The notes beneath the pieces were generated by a model, which was not told the origin of the DNA, ran no database searches, and was given only the letters and a program-made list of their open reading frames with translations. Positions 1-10,970 of a DNA stretch of 25,909 bases are shown piece after piece. The position numbers and the translations under genes were made by a program. This DNA is from Didymodactylos carnosus (Eukaryota > Rotifera > Eurotatoria > Philodinida > Philodinidae): contig CAJNOQ010002151.1 in assembly GCA_905250885.1 (NCBI GenBank), positions 1 to 25,909 on the forward strand, given 5' to 3'. Position 1 is the first letter of the stretch, and each line of letters begins with the position of its first letter.

Positions 1-2639
1 TAAAATGAACAAATAACTCTCAAGATGTCGCTAAAAGTAGTATAACACAGTACTGTTTTGTACCCGTTTTTCTCTGCGAAGGAGTGAACATCACAATAGA
101 CATTTATACACCATTCGATAGCCCTTCTCAAGGGCTACATTTGTTTTTGAAAAAGGAGCAACTTCGATTTTTCACCTAATGTCCGCCTAGATGCCCACTG
201 TGCTGGCCCCACTTGTCTAGATATTCTGACTAGTTCAGTTTGTAGAGAACTTCATGGGTTATCCAATGGCATTCTTTTGAAAAATATATAGTTTTTCAGC
301 AAAACAGAAGAAACCTTCAAAGTGAATGTTTACGCCGACCGTTTACTTCGACTTTGGTCGCAAAACTTTCTGTAACAAATTTGCGTATCCCAAGGTTTTG
401 ACGGTGATTCCAGATAGTACACCGAGAGTACTATCTACTGCAAGTAGTCCGACTTCAACGTAAGTTCATAATAACGAGATCGATCGCTCACAAAAGTGCT
501 CCATGAAGCTCCGTTTCGGTCTTGCTGTAATGTTTGGGGTGATAGGTATACGTAATATTTGTATGTCATTATAGGGTAGACATCAAGTGTTACCTACACT
601 GAAAAAATCAAGGTTTCATCTCTTCTCATTCATGAGAAAAACGAAATGTACGTTTTTCACGCGTATAACTTCTCGAACTTTACTACAGTCGAAAAAATTT
701 CATATCTACAGAACGAGAACTTCGAGAAGCCTAAAAATTTGGATTTATAGGTTTTCGAACATACTCTACAAGATGAGACCACTTAGAAAAAAATCTGAAA
801 TAGTCATTGAACTTGGCTTGTCGTGGCTTATGGACAATGGCTGCTAGGAGAGATCATACTTTACTTGTCACTGAAGTTAAAATGTTGGATTGACGCTAAG
901 CAAAGACTTGAAGTGGAAATAAACACATTAAAAATACTGTCGTCAAATATAGAAAAATGCTAGAGCATGATAAATAGAATATTTTTCAAATAGCACGTTA
1001 AAAAGCATCTCAGTTGCGTTTAATGAGATGTTTCATTTGTAAAGATTTCACTTCTCCATTTGAGATTCTGATCGAATCTGATTGAGAAAATCTATCATTT
1101 TGTAAAAAAAATCTTAAATCACAAGTTTTTCTGACAATTAACCATTCTTCAATTAGATAGTTCTTTCCAGGTTTCAGCTGTTAAACATTGAAACAAGCAG
1201 ATACCTGATCGTGGCTGTCGCTCGAGAACACCTTTTGCTGCACGGACTTGTACACAGGGTCATACATAGTGAGAACAGTAAAAGAGTGGAATAATTTTCT
1301 AAACAACATGCTATGCAGTGCCACACTCTTTGTGTTTTTGAATAGCTTCACAAGGGATTTCTTAAGCATAGTCCAAATGTAACCCATATTAAATTCGTAC
1401 GCTCTCGTTTACCTTGTTTCTTTACACTCGCCGACAGAGTCAATTGACATCCTACAGAAAGTTCAAAGAAATCATGTTTAAAGTGAGCTAAATTTCTTTC
1501 TATCTAACTCTAATTATATTCTTTTTTTATTTCCGCCGTATAATTAAAATAAATTACAAAAGGATATTTATATTTTAAATAAGCATATTACAACTAGGAC
1601 TATCAACCTGTAGTAAAATGACCTTAAAAAGTGAAAAGTATGTTTTTCATTCGCAAAGCGTATATAAAGAGAAATCTTTTAACATCAGCCCCGATAAAAC
1701 TGATATACTCTCCGAACATAACCGAAATGTGTTAGAGAGAAACATCAACAGAAATTGAGAGAGTCGTTTCAAATCATAGTTTTAATGTGAGTTCAATAAA
1801 AAATAATATTTTGAAATGAAACATGTTGTTTTTATACGATTTTTGGTTCATATATTTTATCGTCTGTTATAAATATAAGAAAAACATACATAAAATTGTA
1901 AAATAGTGAAAAACAACAAACAGCGAATATGTGATTGTATCAAAATAAACGCAAGAAAAGAAAACGAGCAAAAAAGAACTGTTACAAGAATACATTATGC
2001 ATTTAAAACACAAATTAGAGTAGTTGTCAAATTTAAATATATTATTTTATATTTTACTTTATTATAAACCTATAAACTATATAATAGATCTTGATAGACA
2101 ACATGTTATGCAGGAAAATTACTGGAATTATATTTTTTAATCACGCGAACATCACACAGGTGGGAATATGAGAGTTAAATGCCATAAATAATCAACTGGT
2201 TTTTTGAAATTCTGTTAAATTTATTAAAAATCCGTTTGATTTGTATTATCGATTAATTTTGTATTGTGTCTTGTACTGGAATATTTGTACTAAAAGAAAT
2301 ATTATATTCGATGTATAACAAAAATAGAAAAAACAGATCCATCTCAACTGGTTTTTAATAGCTTCAACAATTAACATAATATTTTTTTTTTTATTATCTT
2401 TTCATTGTCTCTTAATCCTCAAACCAGTAAATGTTAAACCTTTTGAACGTAGTGGTTTCTACATGATATCTTTTTCTGATATCGAATATGATCTACTCAG
2501 ATTTTATATAAATAAACATACCATTTGCTCTTGTAATAATCTTATTGTATTTTTGTCTTGTTCTTTTTCTTTTCGTAATGTAACAATTTCCTATAACAAG
2601 TCAAAATAACGTATTTTATGGATGAAATATATCGTTCAT
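1..2639. other. Non-coding flank, no gene supported
   Basis: I see no convincing coding exon here. The open frames at 587-847 (+, begins with GTG) and 1181-1387 (-) have no recognisable domain and no supporting splice structure. The first ~1.4 kb is slightly less AT-rich than the rest and could hold decayed repeat DNA, but I could not identify a family. From about 1500 to 2639 the sequence is very AT-rich. It probably includes the 3' UTR of the minus-strand CCSER-like gene: a possible AATAAA signal reads on the minus strand at about 2390-2395, some 245 nt past its stop. Confidence 0.5.
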
Positions 2640-5600
2640 TCAACTATTTACTTTTAATAAATCGTCATATGGTGTGTTTGTATCATCTGTTGATGATGAT
2701 AAACGAAGATTGTTTAATGTTCGTTTTGAATTTGACATTGTTGATGATTGTAAATCACCTCCATGCCAAGAATTGATCATAGAATCCTAAAGATGAATAT
2801 TTAAAAACAAAATTATTTCATATTCATCAAAAATATCGGACAACTTACACTTATTAATGGATTAACATCAACATCATTTTGTTTTAAAAGACGATCTAAT
2901 TGATGAAGAATGGTTTTAACAACAGTCACATCTTTCATCACTTGTCTAGAGTAAAAAGAAATAGAAATAGAAAATATTGTAAATAAATTTGAATTGAAGA
3001 GAAATAATTTGTATATACCGATATGATTCTATGTCCATTGGAATCTGTTCAGCATCCTCTAATGGTGGTAATAAACTTGGAGGTTTCAAAGATACAGATC
3101 GTGTCATAAGTTTATTGCTAAAAAAAAGAGCCAATCAATATTATGAATCTTAATAGATAATACATTACATTCAGCTTCTATACTAAATATAAATCATACC
3201 TTCCACTTAATCGTGTCAATTCGTCTAACGATTCTAATAAACTTCCATCGCGATTATCTTTTTGTGAATAACAAGCTGGTATTGTTGACGCGCGTTTACC
3301 TTTTCTATCGTCAATAATCGATTTATGGTGTACAAATGATGACGGTGAATTGTTTGAAATCGGTGATGATAATAAAAGATTAGACGTTATAGAGTAATCA
3401 TCTGACTTATTATGTAGTACAGTCGATAGTAATGTTGATGTTTCTTTTTCTATTGGACTATTTTCATTTAATTGCTGCTGTTGATCAATTGACAACGATG
3501 AACAAGAGTTTATTCGATCACTAAAATAGAAAATTTTTCTGAGAAACATAGAAAAAGAAAAGAGAATAGATATGGTAGTATAGACCATATATTCTCTTGA
3601 AATATTACACGTTGAAAAACACCTTTATCTATCAGCTATAATGTTTAAGAGAAAAAAAAAAGAGAAGAAAGAGAACATACTTTTTTGTTGATGGTTGCGA
3701 TGAATCCATCGTTAACGTATCATCAAAGTCGCACATTAAATCTTTCGATTTTAATGAACAGTTGTCATCATCCAAAATATCGTGATTTAATATATCGGAT
3801 ATAGCTGATGAAGAATCAAACGATAATGTACTTATTTCATCATTTTGTGGACGATTAGTAACAGAATTTGTACTTGGTTTAACAAATGATAATGTTAATG
3901 GAGATGCTACACTCGATATTTGAGCCTGTAGTTGAGAAGAAGAAATACTGTTATGAAGACTAGCATAAGCTGAATCAGATGAACGCCCACGAGGTATAAA
4001 TGACTGTTGAAATTCAATAATAGATGATTTAGACGCATCGTACTAAATGAAAAAAACAATAATAAGCCATTTATAATGGAAGTAATCACATGAAAACGAG
4101 ATTGATATCATGAAAAGTATTAAAGTTCACATTCAAATCCTAATAGAATCGAATAAATAGAAAAGTTTTACGGATGAGTCTTGGTATTTGGAGTGCACCG
4201 TCAGAAAGAGATTTTTACATGAATCAATCGACAAATTTGAACTATCTACTAGTATCGTTTCAAGAAAAATGCTTTTTTTATTCATCGAAATTATTCCGAA
4301 AATACAACGTCCTAACATCTTTAGTTTTGATTTATTCTATTCAAGGTTTTTCTGACAAGAATATATTTATTATTTTTTTGAGGTTTTTATCGTTAATCTC
4401 TTTGATGTTTTTACTAGAGAGTTTATTAGTTACATACTCGATGATTATTTTGTATTGTAGTAGATACTTGTGGAATAAGATTTTTATTCACGTCACCGGT
4501 ATTTGATACTATAGTTTTATTATGATCATTCTCGTCTAATGTTAATAATTCAAAATTTGTATTTCTATTTCTATATGCACCCTCTATAGGAATTGATTCT
4601 GATTGAACAGGCGATTTTGAGTAAAAAATTTTTCGCTTTTGTTCTTTTACTTTATCTCTTAACGAATTAACATCTTGTTGTTGATGTTGCTGTTGTTGTT
4701 GTGTCTGAATAGGGCGTATAGTATTTGGTGATATGGCTCGTGGTATACCTGTTTTTGATGGTGTTCTTGGCGATAAATGTGATGGTGAATTTGTTTCTTG
4801 AAGAGTTTGAGATGGAGCTCTTGAAGAACGTGTGAAGTTTGCCGGTATCGTGGATGTTAATGGTGAAGATGATTGTTGTAGAATTTGTTTAGTACTGACT
4901 AGATCACGATCAGACGCGGGTGTTATACGTATATTTGACGATAACGGTTCTGTACGACTATTAATTAGTCTTTCATTTGAATTTGTCTGTTTACTATAAG
5001 GTGAATATGATTGAGGTATATGTTTATTTGATGATGCTTTTGTCGTTCGTATAATTTGCGATTTATTGTTTGATGTAGTCGTTTTTGATTGTATTTGCCC
5101 ATTTTTCAAATCTTTTGACGTGACGGGAGACGATGAGGTAATCAATGTCGGACTCACAGAGCGGCTACGACTATTTGTTGTTGATGGAGAAGTGGGTGTA
5201 TTCGATGGTTTAAATCCAAATCTGGAATGAAATGTCATTGGTGGCGCAGAACGTTTATACTCTGAATTATTTGTTGTTAATCCGTTTGACATTTGTTTAG
5301 GACCTGAAATTAATTGAAAAATGTCTTTTTAATTAAATTTTATGTACATTATTTATTTTCTAATTTTTGTATGTATGTAAAAAATCTCTTCGCCTGCTGT
5401 AAATGAAAGTTTGCTTTCATATTTCAAAATATTATCATTGGAAAAAAACAATAACTTTTTGTTCAAACTTGAATTTGTTAGAGAGAAGAACTAATTAACT
5501 ATCATAGTCGCTGCTAAATGGATATAAGGAATGACACTAATTAAATATTTTTATCATCAAAATCCTGTGACTAGACAGATATGTAAGACTGGTAGGAAGA

Positions 5601-7741
5601 AGTTTTTTGAAATTATTGAAAATTTTGCTTACTTTTACTCATTTTTAAAAAACCAATATTTGAAATTTTTCTAATAGAAAAATATGTTTTAAAATTATGA
5701 AATTTTCTTTTTCTATGTAACTCGATACGCTCTATCCAATTATGATGAAAAAATCGAAAAAAATAAAAATATGCTCGATTTTTGAATTTGCCAACACCTT
5801 AATTACTCCTGTTGACATTCAACAGATGAGCATAATGATTTGTAAACTATTTTATTTATTTTGTATTTATTTTATTTCATCTTTCGCCATACATTCATGA
5901 CAACATAATCCAACTTACATTTAATTTTTATAAGATAGAAAATAGACTGTAGACGAGAAATAAGTATTGTATTAATTGTTTTTCTCGCTGGTTATTTTCT
6001 TTTATTCAAGTATAAATACAGAATTCTACTATGAAATCTATCCATTCTCTTCTATTTTTCTCTTGTTTCTTTTTCTTTTCTTTGTTTTTTTCTTCTTCTA
6101 AATAAGGGGACATTTTACATTTAGACATTGTGATTCATTGTTCAACGAATCGATGTTTGTCGCCTTGAATTTAAAGACAATGTTACAAAAAAGACAAAGA
6201 AGAAAAAAAAGAATTTTGTTTCTCAATGACGATGACTCAGTTTCAAAAGACAGGTAAGATATAGGATACGAATGGAACAAAAAGAAAAAGGAATAAAAGA
6301 AAAATAAAATTCGTGAAATAACTTGAAACAGTGGAAAAAGAAAGAAACGGACTAAGTACTACGTCTATTCCCGGTACTATATCCTCATTTTGATTATTAT
6401 ATTGTTCTAGTTTACTAATAGTAAAGTCAATGGTGATATGTAGGAATGAAAAAACTGCCAACAAAACGATAGAGGCGAAAAATAATGTGTATATCAACAG
6501 AAAGTTCAAAGGTTCAGTTTTTGTGAGGAAAAAAAATTGGGAAAATGATTTTACATAAAATGTCAGAAAAAATGAAAAATGATGAACGAGATTTTTACGA
6601 TAAATATCAAAAAAGCTTAAGTTAAATAGAAAGAAAAGAGAGGAAATTATTTTTCAAGCTCTGCGTCAATTCATCTTAAGAAAAGAATAATTTTTTTTGA
6701 CACTTTTCTTGTGAGAACATATACAATGACTCATTTAATATAATAGTGATAGGTAAGCACTTAAATAACAAAGATTAAAGACAGCTTATTTTACAACTAA
6801 TCATTTGAACTACTGTCGTTAATACATTCTTTATTTCTGCATTAAAGAAACATTAAAGTTAAAGTTTCGAACTGCATAGGTTTATCCAAGATGTATGTCA
6901 TTACTTTTTCTTAAAAAGTATCTGCAAACATGTATCAATATGATATGTTTAAAAATGCTTGTAATATTCTTTTACCTGTGTGGGTGTTCGCGATGACAAT
7001 ACTTGCCGATGTTGGAACACTATTTCTGTTTGGAGTGCTTGTGATAATATTATTATTAGTATTCGAATAAGCATTGGATACATTCGATTGAATAGTGGAC
7101 AAAGGAACACTCGTTAATAGGGGAACGGAAATAGTTGATGTTGGTACATGAAATGAACGAGAATTAAGCGTTGGTCGATAATACTTCGTTGAATCTGATT
7201 GTTCTATAAACGATGATGACGTAGGTTGAAAAACGGTAAACCTCGTATGATTGGTCGTCATAGTTTTAGGTATTGGAATGGATGACATTTCTTGTTGTTG
7301 TGGTGATACTCGATTATTGTTGTTGTTGTTGTTGTTGTTGTTATTATTATTATTATTATTACTGTTAGGACAGTTTAATAGTTTATTTTCATTAGACCAA
7401 TAATAGTTAGTTTCCTTTTTATCTAAGGTAATTTGTCTGTAAGGTGTATGAAAATATTGTGAATATGAATCTGTATTTAAACAAACGATTTCATCATGAT
7501 ATGTTACATTTTTTTCAGTTGATCGTACTGTTATTGGAAGATGTTGTGGTGTTTGATCTAAGATTGGTGTTGAAGGAGAAGAAATCAAAGGTGTTGTTAA
7601 TGTTTGTTCAACTGACAGTTGATGTTGATATGCAGTTGAATTTCTGTTACTTTCTGATGTTGTATTCAACACGTTTTTTGTCAAACTTGATGGTCTTATA
7701 TCATGCGTTGTAACACGCCTTTTTGATGTACAAGTTCCCAT
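2640..7741 (-). CDS. CCSER/FAM190-like serine-rich protein, 7 exons, 885 aa
   Basis: Model on the minus strand: exons 7741-6976, 5303-4438, 4042-3681, 3520-3200, 3117-3019, 2945-2849 and 2786-2640 (TGA). Every intron is GT-AG, all junction phases agree, and the total is 2658 nt. The protein is low-complexity and rich in Ser/Thr/Asn/Gln, with 16 Asn codons at residues 128-143 and a Gln-rich stretch in exon 2. Three parts recall vertebrate CCSER1/2: an N-terminus MGTCTSKRR (CCSER1 also starts Met-Gly with basic/Ser residues); an acidic block at about 626-652 (ILDDDN, then DLMCDFDD), like the LNN..DDDLMLD region; and residues 805-827, RxxxKDVTVVKTxLxxLxRLL, like the family's QDCTAVKTxLLKxKRxL helix. 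CCSER proteins are poorly understood, with some linked to microtubules or cell division; a function here is inference. The product ends about 50 residues after this helix and lacks a longer C-terminal region. A neuron-navigator relative was considered and fits less well. Exon 1 could belong to a separate gene, but its phase-1 donor matches the acceptor at 5303. Confidence 0.65.
5304..6975 (-). other. Intron 1 of the CCSER-like gene (1672 bp)
   Basis: The donor GTAAAA follows base 6976 on the minus strand and the acceptor TTTCAG ends at 5304. The intron is far longer than the other introns of this gene (62-395 bp). It is AT-rich and contains a long homopyrimidine run on the plus strand at about 6041-6100. 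Open frames inside it (6098-6280 and 6243-6509, minus) encode hydrophobic low-complexity peptides. The larger one begins with TTG rather than ATG, so I do not call genes here. Confidence 0.55.
7313..7360 (-). repeat. Coding trinucleotide microsatellite (poly-Asn)
   Basis: Sixteen consecutive Asn codons lie in exon 1 of the CCSER-like gene. On the plus strand they read two ATT, eight GTT and six ATT triplets, so the tract is mostly two pure blocks of AAC and AAT codons. It is likely to vary in length between alleles. Confidence 0.9.
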
Positions 7742-7815
7742 TAATTGGATACTAAGAATAAAAAGAAAACGAAAGTAGAGAAAAAGAGAGAACGGGATAG
7801 AGAGAGAGAGAGGGT
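7742..7815 (-). promoter_or_regulatory. Pyrimidine tract and 3' splice-site-like leader before the CCSER-like ATG
   Basis: Read on the minus strand, a CT-rich tract (7815 to about 7757, including a CTCTCT run) runs into TTTTTATTCTTAG ending at 7752. Ten bases later comes the ATG at 7741. This is a strong 3' splice acceptor context. It would join either a 5' UTR exon further upstream or a trans-spliced leader. Spliced-leader trans-splicing is known in bdelloid rotifers, but no leader RNA gene was seen in this window. It could also simply be a CT microsatellite in the promoter. Confidence 0.4.
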
Positions 7816-8962
7816 TGAACAGTAGTTATACGTAGTAACTATGATCAAAAACAGCAATAATAAACAATAGATCGAGTATCAATCATTTTTACTTTTAAAA
7901 AAATGAATATTAAAGCGGAAATAGTTGCATGTCTTCTGAATAAAAGAAAGAAGAAATAAGATCAACGGCGAAACTACTTGAATATATTGGTTTGTGCATA
8001 ACAAGTCTTTTAGTATTATGAAGAATTGTGCTTATAGTCAGTCGCAGTTTAAAATCTACTATTCATAACACTTGACACGCAATTTATGGTTATTTCAAAA
8101 CTATCCTAGTTGATCTTATCATTTTACACATTGTATTTAGCAAAAATTTGGCTCATTAACATACTGTATCTACCGTAGTCCAAGAGATCAATTTCTTTTG
8201 CAATTCAAAGAGTTTGTAGAAGTCATTTCATAGCAGAGTACGTTTATATTTCCAAAAGAAATTTTCATCAAACTGACTTTGTGAAAACAAATACGATTTT
8301 CTTATAGTCATTTTCTACAGTTAAATCTGTTAAAATAAGAAAAATAATTATTTTGTTGTTTCATATATTCAATTGCTTTATTAACCATAATTATCGAACT
8401 TTTAAAGACTTACCTTTTAACAGTTTGATGGAATAAATAGAATATTTTTAGATCTCACATAAATTTCAAGGTATATTTTATATCTACAAGTACATATTGT
8501 TTTTTGATACGTATGCAGAAAATATATCGTCCTTCAACAAAAAAAAAAATATTGTATTCAAATAAATCCCAATCTTATTTATTCGTTAGTGAATGACTAT
8601 AAAATTTGATTTATCTACGATTAAGAAGATGAACGTTTTAAAATGTTATTTTTCAATATTACTTATCCGATAATGAAAAGAAATCGATTTTAATTATAGT
8701 AAAATGTTTTAATTTTGTTTTATAAAATGACTTTTTGTCCTTTCGATTAAAATTCTCATCAAATGAAACCTTTTTTACTTAATATTAACTATATTTAACT
8801 TTTTCTAAACAATAATGAAAAGCGAACTATTGAATGAATACAAGTTTGTCATAAGAAAAGACAGTGTCGCATCATTTTATGAAGCATCTTAATAATAAGA
8901 AACGTATTCACAATAGATCGTTTATTGTCTATTTTAGTATTCAAAGTGATCATACATAGACA

Positions 8963-9061
8963 CAAACAATCGATTCTCATGGTTTAACTCTTTCTATTCG
9001 CGGAGAAATCGCTTTAGTTGGCTCTACTGGTTTATGGAATAAAATAAACGCAATTTGTATA
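8963..9061 (+). pseudogene. Possible relic of an ABC transporter ATPase exon
   Basis: In the frame starting at 8963 the peptide includes HGLTLSIRGEIALVGSTG followed by LWNK and soon a stop at 9062-9064. ABC transporter nucleotide-binding domains have a strand of the type LTLSIxxGExVALVG leading into Walker A (GxxGxGKST). The strand and the GSTG start are recognisable, but the essential GK[ST] is replaced and an in-frame stop lies just upstream. If real, this is a dead fragment of about 30 codons. The match is short and could be chance. Confidence 0.25.
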
Positions 9062-9116
9062 TAGAAGAATATACTCTATTCTATACTATGATAGACAAAC
9101 ATGAATGGGATCAAAA

Positions 9117-9147
9117 ATATATAATATATATATATATATACATATAT
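9117..9147. repeat. AT dinucleotide microsatellite
   Basis: An imperfect run of alternating A and T, interrupted by single-base changes, lies in intergenic DNA. No function is suggested. Confidence 0.8.
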
Positions 9148-10952
9148 TTGTAAAACACATACATATCCTGTTTAAATAAATCTTTTTGTTCGTTCTTTCA
9201 TTCTTTTTTTCAAGATTCGATTATTGAACACTCTTTTTACCCATGAGGAAATATATAAGAGGATACTTATCAAAAGATTTTATAAGATTATGTAAACTTA
9301 TTTTTTAACTGTGTATATGTATGTACAACATTAAAATCAAACATGGTTGATAACTGTCAATCTTATAATTATAAGACTATAAATATTTAAGATATGTGAT
9401 TTCAAAAATATTTAATAGATCAGAGATTATCTTAAAATCAGAAAATCTCTTTTTTTGACAATTCAATTTAACGATATATATTACGTTAGTTTGAAATGAT
9501 TCTAATATTTAAACTTGTTACCGTGTCTCTCATGTAGAAGAGTCAGTTCTCTACTAGAATGAAGCGAATCTACTTTGATTATGAAAAATTCAGTCTACTA
9601 AAATTGATTAGGCAGTAATAAAAAAAAAAAGAAAAAAAATCTCTTTTTTTTCTTTTATGAAGAAAATACATAGAAGTAATCTAATTGTATCATTCGTTTG
9701 AATCATACGTGGCCTTTTGTAGAGAATAATTACACATTTTCAAATTGCATTTTAAAAACTAAAAAGTTGCTTTACTCATCACTTGTTTTCTCATTTATTT
9801 CAATTTTATTCTCGTACATCAACATGAAACGTAAACTATGTATAAATAAAAACGTTTTGGACTACACGTTAAGAAAAACATTTTAAAAGAATTATATGTT
9901 TGAACTTTTAATTTTGAAATTATTCAATTTTTCACTTTAGAAAAGCATACAAATTACTTTTAAATACACTACTGGAAGGACTGTGAAAAAGTGCGGTTTT
10001 ACTACTCAAGTTTGTATGTTTTCGTATTGAAAACTGAATTCTCCAAAGATGCCAAATTTTGTTAACATTCTTTTTTTTGAATAACATAGATTTAAAAAGT
10101 AAAATTTCTGCAGTAAAATAAGATATCATAGACTTCTGCATGATATTGTGTGCGAGAATAATACATGAAACTTTTTAAAGTTTACAAAGTCACAAGTGAA
10201 ACATCTGTAAGAGAGAGAAAAACTGAGACAGTTGTATGTGTAGTTTTGTAATTTTAAGTCACAATGTTGAACACCAACAATAAGTCTTCCATTTATATTG
10301 GTCAAAATCGAATATATTGGAGAAAACAAAAATTACCTCTTGTGTTACCACCATGAACACATCACTAGACATTGATATAAATGACTGTATAAAAAATGTT
10401 GCCACGATTATATTAAGTTATCGTAAGTTTGTTTATAGTATAAAAATAGTAAAAATAGAACAAAAGATTTTTTATTATTTTATAAATACCATAAAAATCT
10501 ATAAACTGTTATATTTATATGTACTATTTGTGGTGAAAGAAAAGAAAACACGAGGATATAAATTGACGATAGAAGACAAAACATAAGAAAGATAGAAAAC
10601 AAAAACAAGCAAAAGTTTTTCTAAATGAGAAACAAAAAATAAAAAACAAAAAAAAAAATCTGCTTTTTTTAAAGCCATGTGTGTGAAATGACAGAAAAAA
10701 AAGAATCATAATAAGTAACGAATGTAATCCTGTTTCGAGTGTATCTCACGCGAACGATATTATTATCTATTCTCTATATTCCGGTATGATTCATATACCG
10801 CAAGTGAGAAAAAAAACATGAAAATTTTGACATTGTAATAACAATGGCAGTAAGAGAGCAACAAGAAGTAAAAGAAATGGAAACATTTTTATAATCTGAT
10901 ACCGACGCGTTTTTATTATATTATATTATCGAATAAAATAATCTCTTCTATA

Positions 10953-10970
10953 GATGATGATGATGATGAT
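10953..10970. repeat. GAT trinucleotide microsatellite (six units)
   Basis: Six consecutive GAT triplets are followed by TAT and GAT. The tract is in intergenic DNA and has no visible coding context. Confidence 0.85.

Noticed and set aside
587..847. 86-codon plus-strand open frame
   Set aside because: It starts at GTG, encodes a Lys/Arg/Phe-rich peptide with no domain, and has no splice context; it looks like chance.
1181..1387. 68-codon minus-strand open frame with ATG
   Set aside because: No recognisable similarity, no neighbouring exons in phase, and short for an AT-rich genome; not enough to call a gene.
4174..4506. 110-codon plus-strand frame
   Set aside because: It lies over intron 2 and the end of exon 2 of the minus-strand CCSER-like gene; hydrophobic composition indicates a shadow frame.
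2640..5303. Neuron navigator (NAV) family assignment for the Ser-rich gene
   Set aside because: Ser/Thr-rich blocks and the FGFKPS region gave a superficial resemblance, but no CH or AAA domain is present and the C-terminal helix matches CCSER better.
6243..6509. Minus-strand hydrophobic frame inside intron 1
   Set aside because: It begins with TTG rather than ATG and is a low-complexity Phe/Leu-rich peptide from a purine/pyrimidine-biased stretch.
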